From assembly GCF_003387075.1 (NCBI RefSeq), contig NZ_QUMQ01000001.1:2542001-2606000 (forward strand): a DNA stretch of 64,000 nt, in the 5' to 3' direction. The notes beneath the pieces were generated by a model that was not told the origin of the DNA, ran no database searches, and saw nothing but the letters and a program-made list of their open reading frames with translations. Below, piece by piece: positions 16,112 through 27,058 of the stretch. Numbering within the stretch: the stretch's first letter is position 1; every line of letters begins with the position of its first letter. Source of the stretch: Asanoa ferruginea. Lineage in GTDB: Bacteria > Actinomycetota > Actinomycetes > Mycobacteriales > Micromonosporaceae. A program made the translations under genes and the position numbers.

Positions 16112-19100
16112 ATGACGTCCGAGGGATCGCAGCATCCCGGCTACGAGCCGGACGAAGCTGCCCCGGACGCTGGCGGGCCCCGCTACGACGAGGCTGACGC
16201 CCGGCGTCGCTCGGCCGAGGAGCCCTGGGCGCCGGCCGGCTACGACCCACCACAGCGGACCGATCAGTGGACCCCGCCCGGCGCCGCACAGACGCCGTGG
16301 GGCGCGCCCCGACCCGGCGACGGGTTCGGCGGCCCCCGCCGCGACGGCGAGGCGCACGGCCCGATCAACGGCCACCGCCCGGGCGCACACGACGACCAGC
16401 CGCCGGCGCCCTACACGCCGGCGCCGGCACCGATCCCGCAGGCGCCCGAGCCGACCCCGTTGCCGCCCCAGCAGACCCGCGTCCCCGGTGCCTCGTTCGG
16501 CGCCTTCCCGCCCGCCGAGCCGCCGGCCGACAGCTACGGGGCGATCGACTATCACGGCCGCGTCGAATACCCGCCGAGCGTGCCGCAGCCGCGGTCATCG
16601 AGCGACGGCGGCGGTGCGTCCGGTCGGGTCTCGATCCCGCAGCCGACCGACCAGCCTTCCTCCGGTGCCCCTACCGGTTACTCCGGCCCGAGCGGTTGGA
16701 CCCCGCCGCCCGCGGGTGGCGGCTCCGGCGACGACTCGGGCGGTTTCGCCGGCTTCGCGCCGGCCGGTTCCGGCTTCGGTGGCGGGCAGCCCGCTCCGCC
16801 GCAGGGCTCGACGCCGACCAGCGGCGCGCCGCCGCACAGCGGCTCGGCCCAGGTGGGTTCGGCTCAAGTGGGTTCGGCGCGGGTTTCGGGCTCGATGGGT
16901 GCCGCCTCGGTGCCGTTGGGCGCCGTCCGGATCGACCCGGGCCAGTTCAGCGAAGCAGACGACCAGCGCGGTGGCCACGCCTCCGTCCCCAGCCAGGGCG
17001 GCCCGACCTCCGGTGCGCCCAGCGGGTCGGCCTCGGCCGGCCGGGCGGTCAGCGCCAGCGCGTCCGTGCCGACCGCGAGCCGGGTCCAGCCGACGACCGA
17101 CCAGCCGCTGCCGCCGCCCACGACCACACCGCCGCAGCCGCGCGTCTACGGTCGCGCCGTCGGCGCACCCACGGCCCAGCCGGAGAGTTTCGGCTCGCCC
17201 AGCGGTGAGCAGCAGGCCGGCGAGGGCTTCGGTGTCGGCCGGGGTGCCGGCGGCTTCCAGGGCGCACCGTCGCAGGACAGCGGCAGCTTCCCCGGCTTCG
17301 GCGAAGCGTCCGGCCCGCAGGGTGGCCGCGGCGACGAGGGCTTCGGTGGCCCGCCGCGTGGCTTCCCGGGCTCGCCGGCCCGTTCCGACGAGGGCGGCTT
17401 CGGCGGCCCGCCGCGCGGCTTCCCCGGTTCGCCGGCGCGGTCCGACGAGGGTTCGCCGTCGCGCGGCGACGAGAACGGCCCGCAGGGTTTCGCCGGTTCG
17501 CAGTCCCGCGGCGACGAGGGTGGCTTCGGCGGCCCGCCGCGCGGCTTCCCGGGCTCGCCGGCGCGGTCTGACGACGGTGGCTTCGGTGGTCAGCAGCCGG
17601 GCTACGCGGGTGGTGCTCCAGAGGGCGGCTTCGGCGGTGCCCAGGGCTTCCCCGGCTCGCCGGCGCGTGGCGACCAGGGTGGCTTCGGCGGTCCGCCGCC
17701 GGGTTCGCCCAGTGCTCCGGGTCGTGACCAGGGTTCGTTCGACCAGCAGCCCGGCTTCCCGGGTGGTCCGGGCCGTGGTGATGAAGGTGGCTTCGGGCAG
17801 CAGCCCGGCTTCCCGGGTCGTTCCGACCAGGCCGGCTTTGGTGGTCCGCCGCCGGGTTCGCCGAGTGCTCCGGGTCGTGACCAGGGTTCGTTCGATCAGC
17901 AGCCCGGGTTCCCGGGCGGTCCTGGTCGTGGTGATGAGGGTGGCTTTGGGCAGCAGCCCGGGTTCCCGGGTCGTTCCGACCAGGCCGGTTTCGGTGGTTC
18001 GCCGAGTGCTCCGGGTCGTGGTGACCAGGGTGGCTTCGGGCCGCAGCCGGGCTTCCCGGGTGGTTCCGACCAAGGTGGCTTCGGCGGCTCGCCGGGCTCG
18101 CCCAGCGCTCCGGGTCGTGGTGACCAGGGCGGCTTTGGGCCGCCGCCCGGTTTCCAGAGTGGTCCCGGTCGCGGCGACGAAGGTGGCTTCGGCGGCCCGC
18201 CCCCGGGTTCGCCGAGTGCGCCGGGTCGTGGTGACCAGGGTGGCTTCGGGCCGCAGCCCGGCTTCCCGGGTGGTCCCGGTCGCGGCGACGAAGGTGGCTT
18301 CGGCGGCCCGCCCCCGGGTTCGCCGGGTGCTCCGGGTCGTGGTGACCAGGGCGGCTTTGGGCCGCAGCCCGGTTTCCAGGGTGGTCCCGGTCGCGGCGAC
18401 GAAGGTGGCTTCGGCGGCCCGCCCCCAGGTTCACCGAGTGCTCCGGGTCAGGGTGGCTTCGGCCAGCCCGGTTTCCCCGGCGGTCCGGGTCGGGGTGACG
18501 AGGGTGGCTTCGGCCAGCCCGGCTTCCCGGGCTCTGACCAGGGTGGTTTCGGTGGTCCGCCGCCGGGTTCGCCGAGCGCTCCCGGTCGTGACCAGGGCGG
18601 CTTCGGGCCGCAGCCCGGCTTCCCCGGTCGTGGCCCCGACGAGGGTGGCTTCGGTCGCCCGGACGGCGGTCGCGGTGAGGGCTCTGACCAGCCGACCGCG
18701 TTCGGCCCGCCGATCGAGGTGCCGCCGGCACCGCCCGGTCCGCCGGGTAGCTACCGCTCCAGTGCGCGGGTCTCACCGCCCGACGTGGGCAACCGGCCCG
18801 GCTCCGACGGTCCCGAGGGGCCGCAGGGGATCCGGCCGCCGGGCGGCTACGCCGGCAGTGTCAGCGTGCCGCAGGGTCCGGGTGGGCCCGGTGCCGGTCC
18901 GCAGGGGCGGATCAGCGGACCGCTCAATTCGGGCCGCCCGCTCGGCCCGATCAACCGCGCCGGCAGTCCGGGTGGGCCGCCGACCGCGACCTGGTCGGCC
19001 GCGCCCGCCGAAGACCAGGGGCGGTTCGACGCGTTCCGGCCCGACGCCGAGCCGGCCACGACCGCGCCCGGGAGTGACGACAAGCCGGATCCGCCGGCCA

Positions 19101-19456
19101 AGGAGCGCAACGGCCGGGTGCTGGCGATGGTTCTCGGCGCGGCGATCCTGCTGCTGGTCATTCCGCTGGCGGTGGTCTACCTCTTCACCCGTTCCAGCGG
19201 CGATGGCTTCAACCCGGCGGTCGGTGACTGCGTCCGCCAGTCGGGCAACACCGCCATCGCGGCGACCTGCACGGAACCGGGCGCGTTCGAGGTGGTCTCC
19301 CGGGTCGACGACGCGGCCAACTGCCCCGACAAGGGCCAGCCGGTCGTCGAGGTCTCCGGCGGGCGCAGCGACAACGTGCTCTGCCTGACCCCGAAGGCGG
19401 CAGCGCCGGCCGGCGCTGGCAACGGCAACAGCCCATCGGCGGAGCCAACCAACTGA
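16112..19456 (+). CDS. Giant Gly/Pro/Gln-rich repeat protein with C-terminal membrane anchor
   Basis: 1114 residues from ATG 16112, chosen because GGAGGAGG ends 5 nt upstream; an ATG at 16097 sits in the Shine-Dalgarno itself. Residues 1-400 are acidic/Pro-rich and probably disordered. Residues about 407-850 are a repeat array of GDEGGFGGPPPGSP and GDQGGFGPQPGFPGG type units. After another disordered stretch, one transmembrane helix lies at about 1003-1026 (VLGAAILLLVIPLAVVYLF). A small C-terminal domain of about 85 residues has four Cys (GDCVRQSG, ATCTEPG, ANCPDKG, VLCLTPK), resembling small extracytoplasmic lipoprotein-like domains. Predicted topology is cytosolic low-complexity tail, membrane, and small disulfide-rich outer domain. 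Function unknown. Confidence 0.85.
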   Translation: MTSEGSQHPGYEPDEAAPDAGGPRYDEADARRRSAEEPWAPAGYDPPQRTDQWTPPGAAQTPWGAPRPGDGFGGPRRDGEAHGPINGHRPGAHDDQPPAPYTPAPAPIPQAPEPTPLPPQQTRVPGASFGAFPPAEPPADSYGAIDYHGRVEYPPSVPQPRSSSDGGGASGRVSIPQPTDQPSSGAPTGYSGPSGWTPPPAGGGSGDDSGGFAGFAPAGSGFGGGQPAPPQGSTPTSGAPPHSGSAQVGSAQVGSARVSGSMGAASVPLGAVRIDPGQFSEADDQRGGHASVPSQGGPTSGAPSGSASAGRAVSASASVPTASRVQPTTDQPLPPPTTTPPQPRVYGRAVGAPTAQPESFGSPSGEQQAGEGFGVGRGAGGFQGAPSQDSGSFPGFGEASGPQGGRGDEGFGGPPRGFPGSPARSDEGGFGGPPRGFPGSPARSDEGSPSRGDENGPQGFAGSQSRGDEGGFGGPPRGFPGSPARSDDGGFGGQQPGYAGGAPEGGFGGAQGFPGSPARGDQGGFGGPPPGSPSAPGRDQGSFDQQPGFPGGPGRGDEGGFGQQPGFPGRSDQAGFGGPPPGSPSAPGRDQGSFDQQPGFPGGPGRGDEGGFGQQPGFPGRSDQAGFGGSPSAPGRGDQGGFGPQPGFPGGSDQGGFGGSPGSPSAPGRGDQGGFGPPPGFQSGPGRGDEGGFGGPPPGSPSAPGRGDQGGFGPQPGFPGGPGRGDEGGFGGPPPGSPGAPGRGDQGGFGPQPGFQGGPGRGDEGGFGGPPPGSPSAPGQGGFGQPGFPGGPGRGDEGGFGQPGFPGSDQGGFGGPPPGSPSAPGRDQGGFGPQPGFPGRGPDEGGFGRPDGGRGEGSDQPTAFGPPIEVPPAPPGPPGSYRSSARVSPPDVGNRPGSDGPEGPQGIRPPGGYAGSVSVPQGPGGPGAGPQGRISGPLNSGRPLGPINRAGSPGGPPTATWSAAPAEDQGRFDAFRPDAEPATTAPGSDDKPDPPAKERNGRVLAMVLGAAILLLVIPLAVVYLFTRSSGDGFNPAVGDCVRQSGNTAIAATCTEPGAFEVVSRVDDAANCPDKGQPVVEVSGGRSDNVLCLTPKAAAPAGAGNGNSPSAEPTN
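17331..18660 (+). repeat. Coding tandem repeat, 111-bp super-unit
   Basis: Within the 1114-residue protein gene, units of 18 plus 19 codons alternate (GDQGGFGPQPGFPGG... and GDEGGFGGPPPGSPSAPG...). The array is most regular at 18120-18450, where the GTGACCAG start of the unit recurs at 18120, 18231 and 18342, exactly 111 bp apart. Earlier copies are shorter or lack parts. High nucleotide identity between units suggests recent unequal crossing-over. This stretch is likely to vary in length between strains and to assemble badly from short reads. Confidence 0.9.
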
Positions 19457-19465
19457 CGAACCCGA

Positions 19466-19489
19466 GCCGGGCGCCGAAAGGCGCCCGGC
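19466..19489. terminator. Bidirectional terminator between convergent genes
   Basis: Perfect 10-bp stem GCCGGGCGCC / GGCGCCCGGC with a GAAA tetraloop, between the repeat-protein stop (19456) and the unknown gene stop (19496). Confidence 0.85.
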
Positions 19490-19495
19490 CAAAGG

Positions 19496-20713
19496 TCAGT
19501 CCCCGAGGCGGTCGCGGTTTTCGGCCAGCCAGGCGTCGAGGGCGGCCGGGTCGTTGAGGTCGACGCCCTCGGCAATGAGCTGGGCGACCGCGGCGGTCGC
19601 CGGGCTGCGGCGCTCGCCGGTCGTGTAGAGCCGCACGAACTCCGGCACCGTGTCTTCCACCGCCTGGTCGGTCGCGGCCACCGCTTCCGCCGGCAGGCCG
19701 CGCACGCGGGAGGCATAGGCCGCCCAGGCGCGGACCACCCGGGGCAGCAGCGCCGCGTCGTCCATGTCGAGCACCGCGCGCCGGTGCACCCAGTCGAGCA
19801 GGAACAGCTCGACGACGATCGGGCTCCAGCGCATCGGGTCGGCGTCGGGCAGGCTGGCCGCGTGGTCGAGGACCAGGCTCAGGCAGAAGTGCAGCGAGCC
19901 GAGGTCGCCCTCGGGCACCTGGTCGAGCTCGAAGCGGGTCGCCTCCGGCGCGGACAGGAACGTGCGGATCAGCGTCGTGCGCTCCTCGTCGCCGAGGGGC
20001 TCGGGCAGATCCGGCACGGCGGCGAGCGCCGGCGACGGCAGCAGGGCCAGCCGGGCGCCGACCAGCGCGCGGTCGGTCGCCAGCGAGCCCTCGCCGGGCA
20101 GGTCGCCCATCTCGTCGGTGATCCGCAGGTGCCGGGCCACCTCGCTGCGCAGGGTGCGCGGGTCTTCCTCGCGGAACCAGGTCAGGCCGTCGGCCGCGCA
20201 CATCCGGCGGACCTGGCCGAGGATCCGTTCCGCCGGCCCGCCGACGAACACGTCCTTGGTGATGCCGATGTTGTGGTCGACCAGTGCCACGACGGCGTGC
20301 TCGGGCCCGCCCTCGGCGTCGTCCTCGTAGGCGAAGGTGGCCAGGTATGACGTCTGGTCCCCGTACACGTCGCCATAGGCATAGGTGCCGGTCGGGCGCA
20401 CCCGCCCGAGCTGGCCGGACCACGACGGCGCCTGCGCGCCGGGCTTGACCGCGGCGGCGCCGGGCGCGTCGGGGACGAGGGAGGCGAAAACGGACCGGAT
20501 GGTGGTCGCGGCCGCGGCGCGCCGGCGGGAGGTGGCGGTGAGAAAACCTTCGACGAAGGTACGCACAGCGCCGGCCCGATCTTCCTCGGCGATCGCGTAG
20601 ACACTGCCGAGCAACGCGGTGCCGAGCATCTCGGCGTCGAGCGCGCAGTCGAGCTTGTCGACGTCACGCGCGGCCTTCAGCACGGCCTCATAGGGGGTCT
20701 GTGGCGTCGCCAT
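19496..20713 (-). CDS. Conserved-looking protein of unknown function, 405 residues
   Basis: 405 residues starting MATPQTPYEAVLKAARDVDKL. It is soluble, acidic, has no signal peptide or membrane helix, and looks mainly alpha-helical with a central alpha/beta part around YGDQTSYLATFAYEDD. I do not recognise a domain. It lies just upstream, on the same strand, of nothing, and its start is about 50 bp from the end of the dynamin-like GTPase gene at 20765, so it is probably the last gene of that minus-strand operon. A link to membrane remodelling is only guilt by association. Confidence 0.75.
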   Translation of the reverse strand: MATPQTPYEAVLKAARDVDKLDCALDAEMLGTALLGSVYAIAEEDRAGAVRTFVEGFLTATSRRRAAAATTIRSVFASLVPDAPGAAAVKPGAQAPSWSGQLGRVRPTGTYAYGDVYGDQTSYLATFAYEDDAEGGPEHAVVALVDHNIGITKDVFVGGPAERILGQVRRMCAADGLTWFREEDPRTLRSEVARHLRITDEMGDLPGEGSLATDRALVGARLALLPSPALAAVPDLPEPLGDEERTTLIRTFLSAPEATRFELDQVPEGDLGSLHFCLSLVLDHAASLPDADPMRWSPIVVELFLLDWVHRRAVLDMDDAALLPRVVRAWAAYASRVRGLPAEAVAATDQAVEDTVPEFVRLYTTGERRSPATAAVAQLIAEGVDLNDPAALDAWLAENRDRLGD

Positions 20714-20764
20714 GGAACGACCCTACGCTGGTCCACCCGCGTGGGCACGATCCCGGAAGCGCCC

Positions 20765-22462
20765 CTAACGGGGTGGTCCGGCCGCCACGTAGGCGTCGCG
20801 GGCGGCCGTGTAGTCGCGCAGCACCAGCCGGACCGGGGCGATGACCTGCTCGCGGCCGACCTCGGCGACCGAATCGCGCATCCTGGCCTCGGCCCGCCGC
20901 CGGGCGCGCCGCGCACCCCATCGGATGAACGGTTTCACCAGCAAGGCCAGCAGGATGCCGGCGACCAGGCCTCCCAGCAGCCCCAGCGTCGGCAGCGGCA
21001 CCTCGCCGACCATCGGGTAGTCGAACCTGGGCAACCCGAGCGCCCGCACGATGTAGCCCGCCACCAGCCAGCCCAGCCCGGCCACGGCGACCAGGGTGAC
21101 CAGCCATTGCAGCAGGCCGACGGCGCGCCACCAGGTGCGCTTGCGTTCGACGCCCAGCTCGGTGCCGGCCACCGCCTTGTCGAGCGCGTCGGGCAGGTCA
21201 CCCAGCCGGGAGCGGGCGGCGTCGTTGACCGCCACCCGCCACTCGTCGGGCAGGTTGCCGCCGGCGCTGTCGGTCACGCTGCGCAGCGCGATGCCGAGCG
21301 AGGCGCGCTGCGCGGCGCTCGGGTCGGGCAGCGAAGTCAGCGCCGGGGTGGGCGGCTCGCTGGAAGGGGTGAGCTCGGTGCCGACCATCGTCGGGGTGTG
21401 CAGGTGGAGCCGGCGCAGCGGGTCGGGGCGCAGCTTGCGCCAGCCCTTGACCAGCGGCCAGCCGGTCGCCGAGCCGGCCCGGTGCCGGTAGGCGCGCTCG
21501 GTCGCCTCGGCCACCGCGGGCACCCCGGCGACGCCGGCCAGCGCGTCGGCCAGGTTGCGCGCGGTCGTGCGGTCGACGTCTTGCGGCGCCTCCGGGCCGA
21601 CCAGCTCGTCGAGCCCGGCCAGGGCGCTGTCGACGTCGCTGTTGAGCCGGCGCAGCGCCGCCTGGCGTTCGGCCACCGTGCGCTCGAACAGCCGGCGCAA
21701 CTCGACCATGGCCGCGTCCTGGACGGCCGCGGTCGCGAGCACCGGCACGCCGCCGATGCCGTCTTCCTCGAGCAGCCGGCGCAGGTCGCCGAGGACCTTC
21801 GGCAGGTCGGCGGAGGAGAGCCGGTCGGCCTGGTTGAGCACGACCACGGTGACGTCTTTGTGCCGGTGGAACTCGCGCAGGTAGGCGTCGTGCACCACCC
21901 GGTCGGCGTATTTCTGCGGGTCGACGATCCAGACGATCAGGTCGACCAGGCCGAGCAGGCGGTCGACCTCGACCCGGTGTGCCGACTCGACCGAGTCGAA
22001 GTCGGGCAGGTCGAGCAGCACCAGCCCGCGCAGCGCGGCCTCGTCGTCGCCGTCGAGCGGGCTCTCCCGCGCGAACCGGTTGCGGGGCAGCACGCCGACC
22101 CAGTCGAGCAGCCGTCCGGCCTCGTCGGCCGTGCCCCAGACGCAGGCGAACGCCTGGCCGGTGGTGGGGCGGCGGACGCCGACCGGCGAGAGGTTCATGT
22201 GTGCCAGCGCGTTGAACAGGCTGGACTTGCCGCTGCCGGTGGCGCCGGCGAGCGCGACCAGGGTGTGGTCGCGGGACAGGGACAGCCGGCCGGCCGCCCG
22301 CTCGACCAGGGTGTGCGCCGGGACCAGCCGGTCGGACGGCAGGTGGCCGTCGGCGGCGTCGAGGAACGCCTGGACGGAGTTGAGGCGGCCGATGAGCAGG
22401 TCGGGGTCGACGCGGCGGTTGCCGCGCAGGGCCTCGCGGACCCGGCCGACGAACTGGGTCAC
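20765..22462 (-). CDS. Dynamin-like membrane GTPase (second of a tandem pair)
   Basis: 565 residues from a GTG at 22462 overlapping the upstream GTPase stop as GTGA. The P-loop is GATGSGKSS (about residues 73-81), G3 is DLPDFDS and G4 is NQAD. A middle helical region follows. Two transmembrane helices near the C-terminus (GLLQWLVTLVAVAGLGWLVAG and LGLLGGLVAGILLALL) are followed by a basic helix. The layout of two coupled, membrane-attached GTPases recalls the actinobacterial DynA/DynB-type pairs that act at sporulation septa in Streptomyces; orthology is not proven from sequence alone. It should hydrolyse GTP at the membrane. Confidence 0.85.
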   Translation of the reverse strand: MTQFVGRVREALRGNRRVDPDLLIGRLNSVQAFLDAADGHLPSDRLVPAHTLVERAAGRLSLSRDHTLVALAGATGSGKSSLFNALAHMNLSPVGVRRPTTGQAFACVWGTADEAGRLLDWVGVLPRNRFARESPLDGDDEAALRGLVLLDLPDFDSVESAHRVEVDRLLGLVDLIVWIVDPQKYADRVVHDAYLREFHRHKDVTVVVLNQADRLSSADLPKVLGDLRRLLEEDGIGGVPVLATAAVQDAAMVELRRLFERTVAERQAALRRLNSDVDSALAGLDELVGPEAPQDVDRTTARNLADALAGVAGVPAVAEATERAYRHRAGSATGWPLVKGWRKLRPDPLRRLHLHTPTMVGTELTPSSEPPTPALTSLPDPSAAQRASLGIALRSVTDSAGGNLPDEWRVAVNDAARSRLGDLPDALDKAVAGTELGVERKRTWWRAVGLLQWLVTLVAVAGLGWLVAGYIVRALGLPRFDYPMVGEVPLPTLGLLGGLVAGILLALLVKPFIRWGARRARRRAEARMRDSVAEVGREQVIAPVRLVLRDYTAARDAYVAAGPPR

Positions 22463-24228
22463 CGCGGCGCCCCCGCATCCCGGTCGGGCAGCGCCAGCCG
22501 CATGCCACCGGTGAGCGCCGCCGCGGAGCGGGCCTGCTCGACCTCGGCCGCGGCCGCGCGCAGCTCGCCGCCGGGGTCGGCGTCGACGCCGACCGCTTCG
22601 ATCCGCTTGAAGTAGCGCGCCGCCTCGTCGGAGAGCAGCCCGTCGACCCGGTCGAGCAGGTCTTGCCGGGCCTTGGCGGCGAGCCGGCGGATCGCCTGGT
22701 CGCCGAAGATCGCCTCGAGCACCTTCTGCGCGGCCAGCGTGGTGCCGGCGGCGGTGCCGATCTCCAGGCCGGTGGGGATGAACGCGGTCGACGCGAACAC
22801 CGCGATCATGACGGCGAGGCCGGTGGCGTTGACCGCGTAGGCCGCGGTGCGGGCCACGAAGCGCTTGTCGCTGCCCTCCTGCCGGACCAACTCCAGCACG
22901 CCGCGCTGCCAGTCGCGGACCAGCCGGTCGGCGCGGTCGGGCAGGTCTGGGGTGGGCCGGGCGAGCGACGGCTCGAGCAGCGCGGCGCCGGCCGGGTGGG
23001 CCTGCCAACCGGTGTAGGCGTTTTCGGCGGCGTCGGCGGCGACCCCGCGCAGCAGCGTCGTGAGCTGTGACTCGATCGCCGACTTGAGCTGGTTGCCGGG
23101 CTGTGGCCGGCCGGTGACGGCGGCGGTGATCCGGTCGCGCAGCCGGCCGATCCGGGCCTCGAGACCGCGGAAGAAGTCACCGGTGCCGACGAACTCGTGC
23201 CAGCGGGACAGCACCTCGCCGCGCAGCAGCCGGCCGTCCTTGAGGCTGCGCTCGACCGTCTCGGAGCCGCCGCGGTAGGCCGTGCGTACCCGCTCACGAA
23301 GCGCCCTTGCCGCCGCGGCCTGCTCGTCGGCCGCGGCCGCGAGCCCGTCGGCGGCCGGGCCGAGCGCGGCGACCGCGCCGTTGAGGGTCTGCCGGACCAC
23401 CGCGGTGCGGGCACTGGCGTCGCTGGCCAGCCGTTCGAACCAGCCCCGCAGCTCAGCGGTGTCGCGCGGCGGCAGCAGGCCCTGGCCGTCGACGTCGGTC
23501 TCCAGGAGCACGAACAGCGGGGCCTCGGCGAGCTCGTTGGCGGCCAGCATCTCGGCGAGGTGTTCGTGCACCTCGCTGGCGGCCTCCTCGGGCACCCGGT
23601 CGAGCACCAGCGCGATCACCGTGCCGCGGAGTTGCGCGGTGCGCAGCAGGTCCCAGGGCACCGCGTCGGCGTAGCGGGACGCGGTGGTGACGAACAGCCA
23701 GAGATCGGCCGCCGCGAGCAGTTGGGCGGCCAGTGCCCGGTTTTGGTCGACGACCGAGTCGATGTCGGGCGCGTCGAGGAAGGCCAGCCCGGGGGTCAGC
23801 GCCGGGGCGGCGACGAGCTGGAGGGTGTGTGGGTCGTCGCTGGGCGACGTCGTCCGGGTCAGCCCGGGCAGCAGGTCGCCCTGGCGGAACCACTGGCTGT
23901 CGGCCGGGTTGCAGACCAGGACCGGCGCCCGGGTGGTCGGGCGGAGCACGCCGGGCGCGCTCACCCGGGCCTGCACGAGGCTGTTGACCAGGGTCGACTT
24001 GCCGGCGCCGGTGGAGCCGCCGACGACCACGAGCAGCGGCGCGTCGAGCCGGCCGAGCCGGGGGAGCAGATAGTCGTCGAGTTGCGAGACGAGGGCGGCG
24101 CCGACCTTGCGCGCCTCGGCCGCGGAGGTGAGGGACAGCGGGTAGTCGGCCGCCGAGATCGCCGCCCGTAGTCGCCCCAGCGCGGTGGGCAGTCCCTCGG
24201 GGACCACCGCCGCCACCTGCGTCGTCAC
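22459..24228 (-). CDS. Dynamin-family GTPase (first of a tandem pair)
   Basis: 589 residues. The P-loop GGSTGAGKST is at about residues 70-79, with G2-like RPTTRAPV, G3 DAPDIDS and a G4-like LDRVP region. Long helical stretches follow (EQAAAARALRERVR...). A hydrophobic segment at about 470-495 (ATGLAVMIAVFASTAF) could insert in the membrane. It is coupled to the next GTPase by GTGA. The pair probably forms a hetero-oligomer that shapes or fuses membrane (inference from dynamin-family pairs). The start faces dnaK, with about 147 bp between the two genes. Confidence 0.85.
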   Translation of the reverse strand: MTTQVAAVVPEGLPTALGRLRAAISAADYPLSLTSAAEARKVGAALVSQLDDYLLPRLGRLDAPLLVVVGGSTGAGKSTLVNSLVQARVSAPGVLRPTTRAPVLVCNPADSQWFRQGDLLPGLTRTTSPSDDPHTLQLVAAPALTPGLAFLDAPDIDSVVDQNRALAAQLLAAADLWLFVTTASRYADAVPWDLLRTAQLRGTVIALVLDRVPEEAASEVHEHLAEMLAANELAEAPLFVLLETDVDGQGLLPPRDTAELRGWFERLASDASARTAVVRQTLNGAVAALGPAADGLAAAADEQAAAARALRERVRTAYRGGSETVERSLKDGRLLRGEVLSRWHEFVGTGDFFRGLEARIGRLRDRITAAVTGRPQPGNQLKSAIESQLTTLLRGVAADAAENAYTGWQAHPAGAALLEPSLARPTPDLPDRADRLVRDWQRGVLELVRQEGSDKRFVARTAAYAVNATGLAVMIAVFASTAFIPTGLEIGTAAGTTLAAQKVLEAIFGDQAIRRLAAKARQDLLDRVDGLLSDEAARYFKRIEAVGVDADPGGELRAAAAEVEQARSAAALTGGMRLALPDRDAGAPR

Positions 24229-24308
24229 GGGTAAAGCGTGCCCGATCTATGCGGCCTGGACAACAGGAACGCCCAGGTAGAAGTTGCGCTTACCACACTC
24301 AACCCAAT

Positions 24309-24337
24309 TTGACGCCTGGCGTGATCGTGGCATTATT
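24309..24337 (+). promoter_or_regulatory. Candidate dnaK promoter
   Basis: TTGACG at 24309-24314 and an AT-rich -10 (CATTAT, 24331-24336) with 16-17 bp between. The -10 touches the HAIR operator, so HspR binding would block the polymerase. Confidence 0.5.
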
Positions 24338-24355
24338 GAGCCCGGTTCACTCAAC
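24335..24355. promoter_or_regulatory. HAIR operator (HspR site) upstream of dnaK
   Basis: Two half-sites, ATTGAGC and ACTCAAC, are separated by exactly 7 bp, close to the HspR-associated inverted repeat consensus CTTGAGT-N7-ACTCAAG. It is 20 bp before the dnaK ATG. HspR itself is the fourth gene of this operon, giving the usual autoregulatory loop. Confidence 0.85.
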
Positions 24356-24375
24356 TTGACGTAAGGAAGTAAGCC

Positions 24376-26259
<1,884 letters not shown>

Positions 26260-26293
26260 CCCGAGCGCAAGCGACGTCAGTGAGGATGTCGGC

Positions 26294-27019
26294 ATGACGG
26301 AAAAGCCACGAGCCGCCGACCCGGCCGCCGCCGGGTCGGCGCCGGGTGGCACCGAGCGCGACCGGGCCGATGGCAAAGAAGCGGAGCGGATCGTCATCCG
26401 GGACAAGCGACGGATCGACAAGCCACGGGCGGAGAAGACGGCGGAAAGCACCGAGGTGCCTGGTCCCCAGGCGCCCGCGGAGCAGCAGCCGGTCGACACA
26501 CCGGCACCGGCCGCCGACCCGGTGGCCACCGAGGAGAAGCCGGCGGAGACGCCCAGCGACGACGAGGTGGCCGCCGGCGGGCTCGGTGCCGAGCTCGAGT
26601 CGCTCCGGGCCGAGCTGGAAGAGCGCACCCGCGACGTCCAGCGGGTCTCGGCGGAATACGCCAACTACCGCAAGCGGGTCGACCGCGACCGGGGGCTGGC
26701 GGCCGAGCAGACCACCGGCCTGGTGATCAGCGCGCTGCTGCCGGTGCTCGACGACCTCGACCGGGCCCGTGAACACGGCGACCTGGTCGGGCCGTTCGGC
26801 AGCGTCGCCGAGCAGCTCAACGCCGCACTTGGCAAGTTCGGGCTGACCGCGTTCGGCGAGAAGGGCGACCCGTTCGACCCGACCCGCCACGACGCGGTGG
26901 CCCACCTGACCTCGGGCGAGGTGACGGAGCCGACGTGCATCGACGTGATGCGCCGCGGCTACCAGCTCGGCGACCGGTTGCTCCGGCCGGCGCTGGTCGC
27001 CGTGGCCGACCCCGAGTGA
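26294..27019 (+). CDS. grpE: Nucleotide exchange factor GrpE
   Basis: 241 residues from ATG 26294, 34 bp after dnaK. The first 90 residues are acidic, Pro/Ala-rich and probably disordered, as in other actinobacterial GrpE proteins. A coiled coil (ELESLRAELEERTRDVQRVSA) leads to the conserved YANYRKRVDRDR and the C-terminal beta domain with GDPFDPTRHDAVAHL and GYQLGDRLLRPALVAVA. It releases ADP from DnaK. The reading frame extends upstream into dnaK but has no start signal there. Confidence 0.96.
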   Translation: MTEKPRAADPAAAGSAPGGTERDRADGKEAERIVIRDKRRIDKPRAEKTAESTEVPGPQAPAEQQPVDTPAPAADPVATEEKPAETPSDDEVAAGGLGAELESLRAELEERTRDVQRVSAEYANYRKRVDRDRGLAAEQTTGLVISALLPVLDDLDRAREHGDLVGPFGSVAEQLNAALGKFGLTAFGEKGDPFDPTRHDAVAHLTSGEVTEPTCIDVMRRGYQLGDRLLRPALVAVADPE

Positions 27020-27058
27020 CAGTCAACCTACGAGCAGTCGGAAGGGAGGCGGACTGAC

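Noticed and set aside
16488-19388. Long frames on both strands inside the 1114-residue repeat gene (also 16595-18073 and 17049-18776 on the minus strand)
   Set aside because: Repeat units are multiples of three, so any stop-free unit stays open in every frame. Only the chosen frame has a Shine-Dalgarno, a membrane helix and a folded C-terminal domain.
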